This document shows, one piece after another, positions 16,027 to 25,146 of a DNA stretch of 36,979 bases. This DNA comes from Bacteroidota bacterium (GTDB lineage: Bacteria > Bacteroidota > Bacteroidia > Bacteroidales > Rikenellaceae), in contig JAEZTA010000197.1 of NCBI GenBank assembly GCA_023443765.1, positions 1-36,979 of the forward strand. The letters are read 5' to 3'. Numbering within the stretch: position 1 is the first letter of the stretch; every line of letters begins with the position of its first letter. The position numbers were made by a program, and so were the translations under genes. The notes beneath the pieces were generated by a model. The model did not search any database. It saw only the letters and a program-made list of their open reading frames with translations, and was not told the origin of the DNA.

Positions 16027-16080
16027 AAAAATATTTACCGGATGTGATCAGAAAAAGGGCTGAATTGTTAAAATAATAAT

Positions 16081-16088
16081 TACATTTG
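16081..16088 (+). promoter_or_regulatory. -7 element of the LruC-domain gene promoter
   Basis: TACATTTG matches TAnnTTTG and would start transcription near 16095, about 48 nt before the ATG. No convincing -33 TTTG lies at the right distance, which fits a promoter that depends on an activator. Confidence 0.45.
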
Positions 16089-16142
16089 CGCAGTCGGTAT
16101 CGTATTATCGACGTGGCGTTATTTACTAAAAACTAATTCTTT

Positions 16143-18263
16143 ATGAGAGTTGCGTCTCTACTCCCGCTTTTAGCGGCCGCTTTTGTACAATTCGGCTGCG
16201 TAAAGGACAATTCGGTCGGCTCCGGCCCCTCCGAAAAAGTGAATGGTCCTGTCTTCAATTTTGAGACTGTCTCGACTTCCAATCTGAACTTCAGCTACGA
16301 TACGCCTGCGGGCTATGTCGTCGGTTTCGAAGTCTATGCTGAGAATCCTTTTGAAACCGATGCGCAGGGGCAGGTAGCCCTGAAAGCCGGCGTCGAGCCC
16401 ATCGAAAAAGGTTTTACGAATTCCAAAGGCGCTTACAATCAACCGCTGGCTCTTCCCGCTTATGTGGAGAAGATTTACATCTATACGAAGTATGCCGGTG
16501 TCGGTTCGCGTTTCATGGTCGCTGAAGTCAAGGACGGAATTATTTCCACGCCCGTCGATGCCGGCATCAACGGCGCGGCGGTTGCTGCTTCTGCGATGAA
16601 GTCTACCCGTGCCGCATCCGCTGTGATGAATACGAATCAGACGAATGTCTTCTCCTTCGGGAACATCGGTCGTCAGACGCTGACTTTGAGTAAATGGCAT
16701 TCGGCCAAGGACGGTCCCAACCCGACAACGCTCGCTACCGGCGAACGGGTCAAGATTTATGGCCGGCCCGTAGAGATGAGCTATGTGGACAAGTCGAAAT
16801 TCGGTGCCGATGCTGCCGGTAAGGATGCACTGGTGCTGAATGCCGGTGTGCTGAAAGCCATCAATACGGCTCTGCTGGGTGACGACTCGGGCGTTCCGGT
16901 AGACAACAAATACCTCAAGTCGGGTGACATCCATGTGAAGAAAGAGGCCGAACTGGACCTCGTGTTCATCCAGAACTGGGGTGCATACAACAACGTGCTG
17001 GCTTATTACTGCTACGAGACGGCCAATCCGCCTGCCGGCGTGAGCGACATTAAATTCCAGGTGATTGCTGTCCCCGACGCTTTGGAGCATAAATTCGATT
17101 ATAGTATTTCGAGTATGTACGATGTGGTTTCGATGTATCAGGGTGAGGGCGTCAAACTGAAATACGTCGATGCGCAGGGTGTGATGCACGACAAATTCCC
17201 CGCCGGAACCTCCGTAGGCTGGATTCTTTACCGGGACGGTTATCGTTTCGGGGTGAAAGATGAAGCCCTCGGTGAGTATGTTCGTGCTCCGATGGTGGGT
17301 TTGGGTGCCAATTTCTCGAATCCTGCTTTCTCGAAATCGCCCAATACGGCTGTGCTGCGCTATGGTGATTTCGTCGTAGTAGGTTTCGACGACGGCGACG
17401 AGAATTCGGGCTACCGCGACTACCTCGACGTGATGTTCAACGTGCAGTCCACGCCTTCGGATGCCATTACCGACGAAGTTCCCGACGTTGATCCCGAGGA
17501 GCCCAAACCCGTGACCATGACCAATCAGGGTGTGCTGCTCTTCGAGGATATCTGGCCGTTTCAGGGCGACTTCGACATGAACGACGTTGTGGTTAAGTAC
17601 GTTGCCGAGAAGACCAAGAACGCGAAGAACGAGATTGTCTCCTCGAAAGTCGACTTCACGATTTTCCACTCGGGCGCTTCGCTGAACAACACCTTCGCTT
17701 ATGTCGACGATAACATTGCCAATGCCGATGTAACCTTTACCGGTGGCGGTGGTGCGGTTCCCGAACCGCTGATCGACCGCACGAACAACATCGTCTACGT
17801 TGCCAACAAACTGCTGGATTATGCCAATAAGACCGATAAGGTGACCTTCACGGCCAACTATACCTACCGGACTCCGATCCCCGCAGCTTCCTATACCGAT
17901 GCTCCGTTCAATCCGTTTATCCTTGCTGGCGGCGAACCGGGCAAAGAGGTGCACCTCACCGAGTACAAGCCGTCGCCCGATGTCAATATGGACTGGTTCG
18001 AAAAGAGGACGCACGACCGTTCGAACCCGGAGTTGGGTCTGTTCTACATCACCTTCGAGAATATTACGGCAAAGGAGGGTGAGGACCGCGGCTTGCAGCT
18101 TCCGTGGGCAGTCAATATTGCTTACGACAGCGTCGAGGCAATGAACAAATTCCGTGTGACCCAGGAATCGAAGCCCATCTACAAGCACTACCTTGGCTTT
18201 ATCAAATGGGTGAAGTCCGAAGGTAAGGAGAATGCCGATTGGTATCTCCACTATACCGAATAA
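16143..18263 (+). CDS. LruC-domain (DUF4842-like) surface lipoprotein
   Basis: This is a 706-residue predicted lipoprotein. A hydrophobic N-terminus leads to Cys19 (AAAFVQFGC), followed by VKDNS, an acidic start of the mature chain as in exported Bacteroidetes lipoproteins. The lipobox is atypical, with Gln-Phe-Gly before Cys. The middle contains a DUF4114-like portion (GTSVGWILYRDGYRFG, then DFVVVGFDDGDENSGYRDYLD). The LruC landmark LLFEDIWPFQGDFDMNDVVV lies at about 463-482, where the DxDxND acidic loop probably binds calcium. These proteins are thought to be surface exposed, and no enzymatic activity is known. It is a single-gene unit with its own promoter and terminator. The domain call is firm. 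The role is unknown. Confidence 0.85.
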   Translation: MRVASLLPLLAAAFVQFGCVKDNSVGSGPSEKVNGPVFNFETVSTSNLNFSYDTPAGYVVGFEVYAENPFETDAQGQVALKAGVEPIEKGFTNSKGAYNQPLALPAYVEKIYIYTKYAGVGSRFMVAEVKDGIISTPVDAGINGAAVAASAMKSTRAASAVMNTNQTNVFSFGNIGRQTLTLSKWHSAKDGPNPTTLATGERVKIYGRPVEMSYVDKSKFGADAAGKDALVLNAGVLKAINTALLGDDSGVPVDNKYLKSGDIHVKKEAELDLVFIQNWGAYNNVLAYYCYETANPPAGVSDIKFQVIAVPDALEHKFDYSISSMYDVVSMYQGEGVKLKYVDAQGVMHDKFPAGTSVGWILYRDGYRFGVKDEALGEYVRAPMVGLGANFSNPAFSKSPNTAVLRYGDFVVVGFDDGDENSGYRDYLDVMFNVQSTPSDAITDEVPDVDPEEPKPVTMTNQGVLLFEDIWPFQGDFDMNDVVVKYVAEKTKNAKNEIVSSKVDFTIFHSGASLNNTFAYVDDNIANADVTFTGGGGAVPEPLIDRTNNIVYVANKLLDYANKTDKVTFTANYTYRTPIPAASYTDAPFNPFILAGGEPGKEVHLTEYKPSPDVNMDWFEKRTHDRSNPELGLFYITFENITAKEGEDRGLQLPWAVNIAYDSVEAMNKFRVTQESKPIYKHYLGFIKWVKSEGKENADWYLHYTE

Positions 18264-18283
18264 GACTTCGCACTGAATATCGG

Positions 18284-18312
18284 GACCGCCCTGCATGGGG
18301 CGGTCTTTTTTT
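18284..18312 (+). terminator. terminator of the LruC-domain gene
   Basis: GACCGCCC pairs with GGGCGGTC across a 6-nt loop (TGCATG) and is followed by seven Ts, 21 bp after the stop codon. Nothing recognisable lies between this and the next terminator at 18459. Confidence 0.88.
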
Positions 18313-18458
18313 GCCTTGTCGTAGCCTTTCGATTACCTTGTTTTCTTCTGTTGTAGCCCTTTTCCGTTCGATGTTGGTTCTTCTCTGTTGCCGGTCCGCA
18401 CACCTCCATTCAGCCTGCAACTTTCCTTTTGTCTGCCCCCCCCCTCTTGAAAGGACAC

Positions 18459-18487
18459 AAAAAAAGACGGCCCGAAGGTCGTCTTTT
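18459..18487. terminator. terminator of the DksA-like gene, bidirectional in form
   Basis: AAAAAGACGGCC and GGTCGTCTTTTT pair around CGAA with one mismatch. The A run provides the T tract on the minus strand, downstream of the DksA-like gene that ends at 18533. Confidence 0.8.
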
Positions 18488-18532
18488 TACTTACTATTCA
18501 GCCTGAAAAGGGTGTTTAAGCCCCCTTTCTGC

Positions 18533-18913
18533 CTATCTGCGGCCCTCTTTGGCCTCGATGCATTCCGTTGCGTGGGGCACCTTCATCAGGCGCTCTTTGG
18601 GAATGAGTTTTCCGGTCGTTTTGCAGATGCCGTAGGTTTTATTCTCGATGCGCACGAGCGCCATTTCGAGGTTGCGGATGAATTTCATCTGATGGGCAGC
18701 CAAACGACCGCTTTCCTCTTTGGAAAGGGTTGCTGCGCCTTCCTCCAGGACCTTGAACGTCGGGGATGTATCTTCCGTGTCGTTATCGGCCGTATGGGTG
18801 ATCGTGGCACGCAGCAGCTCGTAGTCCGCGCGAGCGTTCTCAAGCTTTTTCAGGATAAGCTGCCTGAACTCTTCGAGTTCAGCATCGCTGTATCTGGTTC
18901 TTTCGTCTGCCAT
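18533..18913 (-). CDS. TraR/DksA-family protein with degenerate zinc finger
   Basis: This is a 126-residue DksA/TraR homologue. DksA binds the RNA polymerase secondary channel and, with ppGpp, adjusts transcription. The N-terminal half forms the coiled coil (ELEEFRQLILKKLENARADY onward). The globular end has YGICKTTGKLIPKERLMKVP and ATECIEAK. The family normally carries CxxC...CxxC. Here only the first Cys of each pair remains (CKTT and CIEA), so a four-Cys zinc site cannot form. This is typical of the Bacteroidetes branch. The gene lies downstream of ileS on the same strand, 81 bp away. The family is clear. Equivalence to E. coli DksA in function is an inference. Confidence 0.88.
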   Translation of the reverse strand: MADERTRYSDAELEEFRQLILKKLENARADYELLRATITHTADNDTEDTSPTFKVLEEGAATLSKEESGRLAAHQMKFIRNLEMALVRIENKTYGICKTTGKLIPKERLMKVPHATECIEAKEGRR

Positions 18914-18994
18914 AGTCGTTTACTCTCTTTTAAGGTTTAAGTAAAATTAAGCAATATTTCCGAATATACCAAATTTTACTCTGTATAATCGGAT

Positions 18995-21900
18995 TTATAT
19001 CCGGGTCACCGCGATGCGCAGCGGCTGGTCGTCCACATCGGTCTCGACGACCACTTCGCCTGCCGGTTCTGCGGCCGGGCGTACCTCCACGGCGAGGGTC
19101 TGCGAAGCGATGTAACCGGCGAATTTTGCGATTCCGTCGGCCACCAGGGGCTTCTCTTCAATCTCGACGCGGATCTTGTCCGTGACCTCGAATCCCGAGT
19201 CCTTGCGGATATTCTGGATGCGGTTTATCAACTCGCGTGCCACGCCTTCCGCTTTCAACTCTTCCGTGACCGTAATATCGAGCGCCACGGTAAGTTTTCC
19301 CTCCGAAGCGACGAGCCATCCGGGCATATCCTCCGAGGTGATCTCGAAGTCGGCGGGCGTCACGGTGATCTGCGCGGTCCCGAGGTCGAGCACCGTTTCG
19401 GGCGCTGCTTCGATCTCGGCGATGCGCTCCTGCGAGAAGGTTGCGGTCAGGGCGGCAATCTGCTTCATGTACTGGCCGAAACGCGGCCCGAGGGTCTTGA
19501 AGTTGGGCTTGATGCGCTTGGTGATCAGCCCGGTCGTCTTCTCGATCAGCTCCACCTCCTTGACGTTCACTTCGCCCATGATGAGGTTCTTCACGGCCGA
19601 AATATGCTCCGCCATTGCGGGATCGAGCACCGGAATGATGATCTTCATGAGCGGCTGGCGCACCTTGATCGACACCTTGCGGAGCAGGGCCAATACCATC
19701 GACGACACTTTCTGTGCCAGCGACATCATATCTTCGAGGCGCGCGTCGATCAGCTTCTCGTCGGCCTTCGGGAAGGTCGAGAGATGTACCGACTCGTCCT
19801 TGTGGCGGCCGCTCACGGCGTTGAGGTCCGTGAAGATGCGGTCGGAGATGAACGGTGCGAACGGCGCTGCAAGCATTGTGACGGTCTCCAGGCAGGTGTA
19901 AAGGGTCTGGTAGGCTGCCAGCTTGTCCTCCGACATGCCGCCGCCCCAGAAACGCTTGCGGTTGAGGCGCACGTACCAGTTCGAGAGATTCTCGCCCACG
20001 AACTCCTGAATAGCGCGGGCCGCCGGTGTCGGGTCATAGCCTTCGAGCGATTCGGTCACCTCTTTCACGAGTGTATTCAGCAGCGAGATGATCCAGCGGT
20101 CGATTTCGGGGCGCTTCTCCATCGGAACCTCCGGTTCGCTGCCCGTGAAGCCGTCTACGTTGGCGTAGAGGGCGAAGAACGAATAGGTATTGTAGAGCGT
20201 TCCGAAGAACTTGCGGCGCACTTCGTCGACGCCGTCCTTGTCGAATTTCAGGTTGTCCCACGGCTGCGAGTTGGAGATCATGTACCAGCGCGTCGCGTCG
20301 GCTCCGTAGGTGTCGAGCACCTCGAACGGATCGACGGCGTTGCCCAGACGCTTCGACATCTTGTTGCCGTTCTTGTCGAGCACCAGGCCGTTCGAAATGA
20401 TATTCTTGAAGGCTACCGAGTCGAACAGCATCGAAGCGATGGCGTGCAGCGTGAAGAACCAACCGCGCGTCTGGTCGACACCCTCGGCGATGAAGTCGGC
20501 GGGGTAGACCTGGTTGAACCCGGCCTTGTTCTCGAACGGATAGTGCACCTGCGCATAGGGCATGGCGCCTGAGTCGAACCATACGTCGATCAGATCCGAT
20601 TCGCGCTTCATCGGCTCGCCCTTCGACGAGACCAGTACGATCGAATCCACATAGGGGCGGTGCAGGTCGATGTTCGCCGTCGAATAGTTCTCCTGCGACA
20701 TGTCGCCGACCTTGAAATTCTTGTACGGATTCTCCTTCATCACACCCGCAGCGATCGACTTTTCGATCTCGGCCATCAGTTCTTCCACCGAACCGATGCA
20801 CTTCACCTCCGAGTAATCCTCCGTGGCCCATACCGGCAGCGGGGTTCCCCAGAAACGCGAACGCGAGAGGTTCCAGTCCACCAATCCTTCGAGCCACTTG
20901 CCGAAACGGCCCGTTCCGGTCGATTCGGGTTTCCAGCGGATCGTCTTGTTCAGTTCGATCATCTTATCGCGCAGCGCCGTGGTGCGGATGAACCACGAGT
21001 CGAGCGGGTAGTAGAGCACCGGTTTGTCCGTACGCCAGCAGTGGGGGTAGGAGTGGGTGTGCTTTTCGATTTTGAACGCCTTGTTCTCGGCTTTCAGCAT
21101 CACCGAGATGTCTATATCCAGCGTCGGGTCGGTGTCGCACAATTTCTCGTCGTAAACGTTCTTTACGTAACGGCCTGCATACTCCCCGTATTTCTCCGTG
21201 TCTACGTTCGTCTTCACGAACTCCGGGTCGAGGTCCTCGATCCGGAAGAATTTGCCCTGCTTGTCGACCATCGGCTGGTTCTTGCCGGCGCAGTCGACCA
21301 TGAAGAGCGGCGCGATGCCTGCGACTTTCGCCACGCGGTCGTCGTCCGCACCGAACGTCGGGGCGATGTGCACGATACCCGTACCGTCCGAGGTGGTCAC
21401 GTAATCGCCGACGATGACGCGGAACGCATCGCCCATGGGTTTCACCCACGGAATCAGCTGCTCGTAGCGGATGCCTTCCAGTTCGGGGCCCTTCCACGTC
21501 TGTTCCGCGACTTCGTAGGTGCCTTCCATCTTCTTGGTGAAGTAGGAACCTAAGAGTTCTTTGGCCAGGATGACCGTCTGCGGCTGGTCGGTGTAGGGGT
21601 TGCGGCACTTGACCTTCACGTATTCGATCGCCGGGCCTACGGCCAGTGCGGTGTTCGACGGCAGGGTCCACGGCGTGGTGGTCCAGGCCAGGAAGTAGAG
21701 GTCGCCTTCGACGTCTGCAAAGAGTTTCTCGCTCTTCGCGTCGCGAATCACCTTGAACTGTGACGTACACGTCGTGTCCTTCACGTCGCGGTAGCAACCC
21801 GGCTGGTTCAGCTCGTGGGTCGAGAGGCCCGTTCCGGCAGCCGGCGAGTAGGGCTGGATGGTATAGCCCTTGTAAAGCAGCCCCTTGTCGAAGAGCTGTT

Positions 21901-22390
21901 TCAGCAGCCACCACAGCGTTTCGATGTATTTGTTGTCGTAGGTGATGTACGGATCGTCCATGTTGACCCAGTAGCCCATCTTGCGCGTCAGGTTTTCCCA
22001 GGCGCCCGTGAACTCCATCACCGCCTCGCGGCACGTACGGTTGTACTCCTCGATGGTGATTTTCTTGCCGATGTCCTCCTTCGTGATGCCGAGCTTCTTC
22101 TCGACGCCCAGTTCCACGGGTAGTCCGTGGGTGTCCCAGCCCGCCTTGCGGTGCACGAGATAGCCCTGCTGCGTCTTGTAGCGGCAGAAAACGTCCTTAA
22201 TCGTACGCGCCATGACGTGGTGGATGCCGGGCATACCGTTTGCCGAGGGGGGACCCTCGTAGAATACGAACGTGGGGTGTCCCTCACGGGTCGTGATGCT
22301 TTTGTGGAACGTGTCGCGTGCGTCCCACTCGCCGAGCACATCGGCGGCTACGCCGGCCAGGTCGAGGCCTTTATACTCCTTGAACTTCAT
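18995..22390 (-). CDS. ileS: isoleucyl-tRNA synthetase, type-2-like with GIHH in place of HIGH
   Basis: This enzyme charges tRNA-Ile. At 1131 residues it is longer than the roughly 940-residue type 1 enzymes and fits the eukaryote-like type 2. GPPSANGMPG leads into GIHH at 55-58, where class I synthetases have HxGH: the first and third positions are exchanged. The second signature NGNKMSKRLGN is intact. The editing domain (about 200-420) and the anticodon-binding domain (from about 730) are present. Published work on type 2 IleRS links the GxHH arrangement to extreme mupirocin resistance, so this organism may be naturally resistant. A -7 element at 22429-22436 gives a leader of about 30 nt, so there is no T-box. 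Confidence 0.97.
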   Translation of the reverse strand: MKFKEYKGLDLAGVAADVLGEWDARDTFHKSITTREGHPTFVFYEGPPSANGMPGIHHVMARTIKDVFCRYKTQQGYLVHRKAGWDTHGLPVELGVEKKLGITKEDIGKKITIEEYNRTCREAVMEFTGAWENLTRKMGYWVNMDDPYITYDNKYIETLWWLLKQLFDKGLLYKGYTIQPYSPAAGTGLSTHELNQPGCYRDVKDTTCTSQFKVIRDAKSEKLFADVEGDLYFLAWTTTPWTLPSNTALAVGPAIEYVKVKCRNPYTDQPQTVILAKELLGSYFTKKMEGTYEVAEQTWKGPELEGIRYEQLIPWVKPMGDAFRVIVGDYVTTSDGTGIVHIAPTFGADDDRVAKVAGIAPLFMVDCAGKNQPMVDKQGKFFRIEDLDPEFVKTNVDTEKYGEYAGRYVKNVYDEKLCDTDPTLDIDISVMLKAENKAFKIEKHTHSYPHCWRTDKPVLYYPLDSWFIRTTALRDKMIELNKTIRWKPESTGTGRFGKWLEGLVDWNLSRSRFWGTPLPVWATEDYSEVKCIGSVEELMAEIEKSIAAGVMKENPYKNFKVGDMSQENYSTANIDLHRPYVDSIVLVSSKGEPMKRESDLIDVWFDSGAMPYAQVHYPFENKAGFNQVYPADFIAEGVDQTRGWFFTLHAIASMLFDSVAFKNIISNGLVLDKNGNKMSKRLGNAVDPFEVLDTYGADATRWYMISNSQPWDNLKFDKDGVDEVRRKFFGTLYNTYSFFALYANVDGFTGSEPEVPMEKRPEIDRWIISLLNTLVKEVTESLEGYDPTPAARAIQEFVGENLSNWYVRLNRKRFWGGGMSEDKLAAYQTLYTCLETVTMLAAPFAPFISDRIFTDLNAVSGRHKDESVHLSTFPKADEKLIDARLEDMMSLAQKVSSMVLALLRKVSIKVRQPLMKIIIPVLDPAMAEHISAVKNLIMGEVNVKEVELIEKTTGLITKRIKPNFKTLGPRFGQYMKQIAALTATFSQERIAEIEAAPETVLDLGTAQITVTPADFEITSEDMPGWLVASEGKLTVALDITVTEELKAEGVARELINRIQNIRKDSGFEVTDKIRVEIEEKPLVADGIAKFAGYIASQTLAVEVRPAAEPAGEVVVETDVDDQPLRIAVTRI

Positions 22391-22428
22391 ATCGGTAAGA
22401 AATTTCGTTGCTGTTTTCTGACAAGCAG

Positions 22429-22436
22429 CAAAGATA
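22429..22436 (-). promoter_or_regulatory. -7 element of the ileS promoter
   Basis: On the minus strand the bases read TATCTTTG, an exact TAnnTTTG, 39 bp from the ileS ATG. No clear -33 TTTG was found. Confidence 0.5.
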
Positions 22437-22451
22437 TAAAAAAAGATTTAA

Positions 22452-22476
22452 AAAACAGGTGTAAGATACCTGTTTT
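22452..22476 (-). terminator. terminator of the histidine kinase gene
   Basis: On the minus strand AAAACAGGT and ACCTGTTTT pair across a 7-nt loop and run into further Ts. It stands between the kinase stop (22611) and the ileS promoter. Nothing else was recognised in the 220-bp spacer. Confidence 0.6.
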
Positions 22477-22610
22477 ACATGGTGTGATGATCGCCGCCCC
22501 GTTTTCCGCCCGGTTGTGTGCCCGGAGCGGGCAGCCTGTTTTGGGGCGTACAAACATGGTGCGCCCGTTTTGCGGGGCGCAGGCGTAAAATGTCAGTTTT
22601 ATGGAGCAGA

Positions 22611-24485
22611 TTACTTCCTGACCGGGATGTCGAGCCGGAAGCAGGAGCCTTCTCCCGCCACGGATTCGACTCCGACCGAACCGCCGAGTTGTTCGGCGAT
22701 CGACTTGCAGATCGAGAGCCCGAGCCCGGTTCCCTGGGTGAAGGTATCGAGTTTCACGAACCGTTCGAAGATGCGTTCCTGATCCTCCGGGGCGATGCCG
22801 ATGCCCGTATCGCGGACGTAGAAACGCACATAACCCGGAAGCTGGCGGTATCCGATCGTCACCGAGCCTTTTTTCGTGAACTTGAGCGCGTTGCGCGTGA
22901 AGTTGCCGATGATCTGGCTGAGGCCGTGCCGGTACTCCGTGACGAAAAGTTCCGGCAGGCCTTCCTCCACCCGCAGTTCCACATCCGGATGACGCTGGTG
23001 GCGGAGCAGGTCGGCGATTTCCTGGCAGAAATCCCGTGCTTCGAACGTCGTGCGCACGACATCCATGCGCCCCGATTCGATGCGCGCCAGGTCCAGCACG
23101 TCGGAGATGATCTGTAACAGCAGGGTGTTGTTGCGCAGGATGATGTCGGCGTATTCCTTGCAGGTCTCCTCGTTGCGCTCATCCGCCAGCAACTCCGAGA
23201 AGCCGATGATGGCGTTCAGAGGAGTGCGGATTTCGTGGCTCATGTTGGCCAGGAATGCCGATTTGAGTTTGTTCGATTCCTCGGCGCGCACCTTCGCTTC
23301 GCGCAACTCTTCCTCAGTGCGTTTGATCTCCGTGATGTCGTAGTTGACGCATGCCAGGTCGATCACGCCCTCTGCCGGACGGTAGTCGCGGCACACGACA
23401 TGGATCATCAGCCAGCGCATCGGTTCGCCGGGCACGACGATGCGCACTTCGTCGGCGCACGACGCGATTTCCCCGCGTTCGAGCCGGTCGAGCAACAGCT
23501 TCAGATGGGTGCGGTCGTCGGGATGGACGTAGCGCCAGACTCCGATGATTTGCGAAACAGGCGTATCTGCAGGTTCTCCGTAGTTCACCACCCAGGGGCC
23601 TTTGACATAACCTTGCCCCGTACAGGGATTGTAGCGGACGCAGCCGACGCGGGCGAAATCCGAGACGATGTCGAACAGGTTCTCGAAATCGGCCAGACGC
23701 TCCCGGTTCAGCGTAGCGTCGGTGATGTCTTCGAGCAGGATGACCAGTTCGTCGTCGTCGCCCGGAGTGTTGTAGAGCAGGCAGCGGCAAATACGTCCCG
23801 TGTCCGGACTTTTCCAGTTGTAATCCCCGTAAGCCCGGGAGGGAATACTTGTGAACGTCGGAATATGTTGCTGGGGGTTCACTCCCACCTCGCGGGCCGT
23901 TTTTCCGGCGAAGTCCTGCGTGCGGATGCCCAGGATCGTACCGGCCTGCTGGTTGATGTAGGAGAGCAGGTAATCGACCGCCTCGCCGGCTTTATCGCGT
24001 AGGATATTGACGCGCACGTAACCGATCGGCAGGTGTTCGATCAACTGTGCCAGGTGGCTGTAATTCCGCTGTATGGCTTTGTAACTTTGGTTAATCGAGG
24101 CCATCTCTTCGTTTTCGGGATTTCCGTCCGTGACGCTGCGTACGATTCCGAAGGCGGTGCGCTCCCCGGTCTGCGGATCGTTCCGCACGTCGATACATTT
24201 GGTCTGTACGCATTTGCCGCCGTTCGCCGTGACGAACGTTTCGTCGAGCGTGTCGGTGACTTTGAGTGCGGCGCAGCGGGTGTAGATCCGGGCGCGGTGC
24301 TCCTCTCCGGGCAACGAGTAAACGTCTTCGAACGTAATGCGGGTGCGATCCGTACCGAAGAGTTCCGCGGCCCGTTGGGAACAAATCATCTCGTGTTGGC
24401 TGAAGTCGAGCAGCCACCATCCGATGCCGGAGGCGTCGAGTGATTTTTGCAGTAGTTCGGGCGGGATTTGTCGTTCAGTGTGCAT
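22611..24485 (-). CDS. soluble PAS-domain sensor histidine kinase
   Basis: This is a sensor kinase without transmembrane segments or a signal peptide, so it senses in the cytoplasm. Three PAS-like regions come first: about 10-120 with GIGWWLLDFSQHEMICSQRA, about 145-265 with LPIGYVRVNI, and about 275-395 with WRYVHPDDRTH. The HisKA domain has FLANMSHEIRTPLNAIIGFS with the phospho-acceptor His. The HATPase domain has GNFTRNALKF (N box), DTGIGI (G1) and GTGLGLSICKS (G2). There is no receiver domain and no response regulator beside it. An in-frame ATG at 24518 is rejected because it lies within the predicted -7 element (24516-24523), so the ATG at 24485 (MHTERQ) is used. This gives 624 residues. 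The signal and partner are unknown. Confidence 0.9.
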   Translation of the reverse strand: MHTERQIPPELLQKSLDASGIGWWLLDFSQHEMICSQRAAELFGTDRTRITFEDVYSLPGEEHRARIYTRCAALKVTDTLDETFVTANGGKCVQTKCIDVRNDPQTGERTAFGIVRSVTDGNPENEEMASINQSYKAIQRNYSHLAQLIEHLPIGYVRVNILRDKAGEAVDYLLSYINQQAGTILGIRTQDFAGKTAREVGVNPQQHIPTFTSIPSRAYGDYNWKSPDTGRICRCLLYNTPGDDDELVILLEDITDATLNRERLADFENLFDIVSDFARVGCVRYNPCTGQGYVKGPWVVNYGEPADTPVSQIIGVWRYVHPDDRTHLKLLLDRLERGEIASCADEVRIVVPGEPMRWLMIHVVCRDYRPAEGVIDLACVNYDITEIKRTEEELREAKVRAEESNKLKSAFLANMSHEIRTPLNAIIGFSELLADERNEETCKEYADIILRNNTLLLQIISDVLDLARIESGRMDVVRTTFEARDFCQEIADLLRHQRHPDVELRVEEGLPELFVTEYRHGLSQIIGNFTRNALKFTKKGSVTIGYRQLPGYVRFYVRDTGIGIAPEDQERIFERFVKLDTFTQGTGLGLSICKSIAEQLGGSVGVESVAGEGSCFRLDIPVRK

Positions 24486-24515
24486 GACGGAGATACCGAA
24501 ATTTCGATGGATATG

Positions 24516-24523
24516 CAAAAATA
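24516..24523 (-). promoter_or_regulatory. -7 element of the histidine kinase promoter
   Basis: The minus strand reads TATTTTTG, an exact TAnnTTTG, 31 bp from the chosen start codon. It overlaps the upstream alternative ATG, which decides the start. No good -33 was seen. Confidence 0.45.
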
Positions 24524-24578
24524 GCTAATTTCGGGAGAAAAAGAACTTTTCTCCGAATGATTTTTACCGGGCTCCGGG

Positions 24579-25145
24579 CTATTGGGTGGTGTCCTGCTGC
24601 GTCAGCGTGCGGATCACGCGAGCGGGATTCCCCACGGCCACCGAATCGGCGGGAATATCGTGCGTTACGACGGCTCCGGCGCCGATGATCGAGCGGTCGC
24701 CGATCCGGACGCCCGGGCAGACGATCACCCCTCCGCCCAGCCAGCAGTCGTCGCCGATGGTGATCGGGCTGCCTGCTTCGAGGCCGGCGCGGCGTTCTGC
24801 CGCGTCGAACGGGTGCAGCGCCGTGAGCAACTGCACTTTGGGACCGATCAGCGAGTGGCTTCCGATGCGGATCGGAGCCAGGTCGAGGAATGTGCAGTCG
24901 AAGTTGACGAACGAGCCTTCGCCGATCGAGATATTACTTCCGTAGTCGCAATGGAACGGTTCGCGGATGAAACCTTCGCAGCCGGGGCACAACTCGCGCA
25001 GCGTGGCGCGGTAGGCCTCGTCGTGGCCGCATAATTCGACATTCAGGCGATGCATCAGACGCGTGGCATTGTCCCGGATGGCGGTGAGTTCCGCATCCCT
25101 GGGGTCGAACCATTCGCCGCTGAGCATCTTTTCCCGTTCCGTCAT
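24579..25145 (-). CDS. maltose/galactoside O-acetyltransferase-like left-handed beta-helix enzyme
   Basis: This is a predicted acetyl-CoA-dependent sugar O-acetyltransferase of 188 residues. An N-terminal Mac domain begins MTEREKMLSGEWFDPRDAEL. The hexapeptide left-handed beta-helix follows (FHCDYGSNISIGEGSFVNFD, then ITIGDDCWLGGGVIVCPGV and VGNPARVIR). The catalytic His is the one in LLTALHPFD. It begins 1 bp after the ABC exporter stops, so the two are one operon. Such enzymes often acetylate free sugars for detoxification, or glycan building blocks. The pairing with an exporter could mean envelope glycan modification, but the sequence does not settle this. Confidence 0.88.
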   Translation of the reverse strand: MTEREKMLSGEWFDPRDAELTAIRDNATRLMHRLNVELCGHDEAYRATLRELCPGCEGFIREPFHCDYGSNISIGEGSFVNFDCTFLDLAPIRIGSHSLIGPKVQLLTALHPFDAAERRAGLEAGSPITIGDDCWLGGGVIVCPGVRIGDRSIIGAGAVVTHDIPADSVAVGNPARVIRTLTQQDTTQ

Positions 25146-25146
25146 C

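Noticed and set aside
22391..22428. T-box or other riboswitch in the ileS leader
   Set aside because: The predicted leader is only about 30 nt and lacks any T-box motif.
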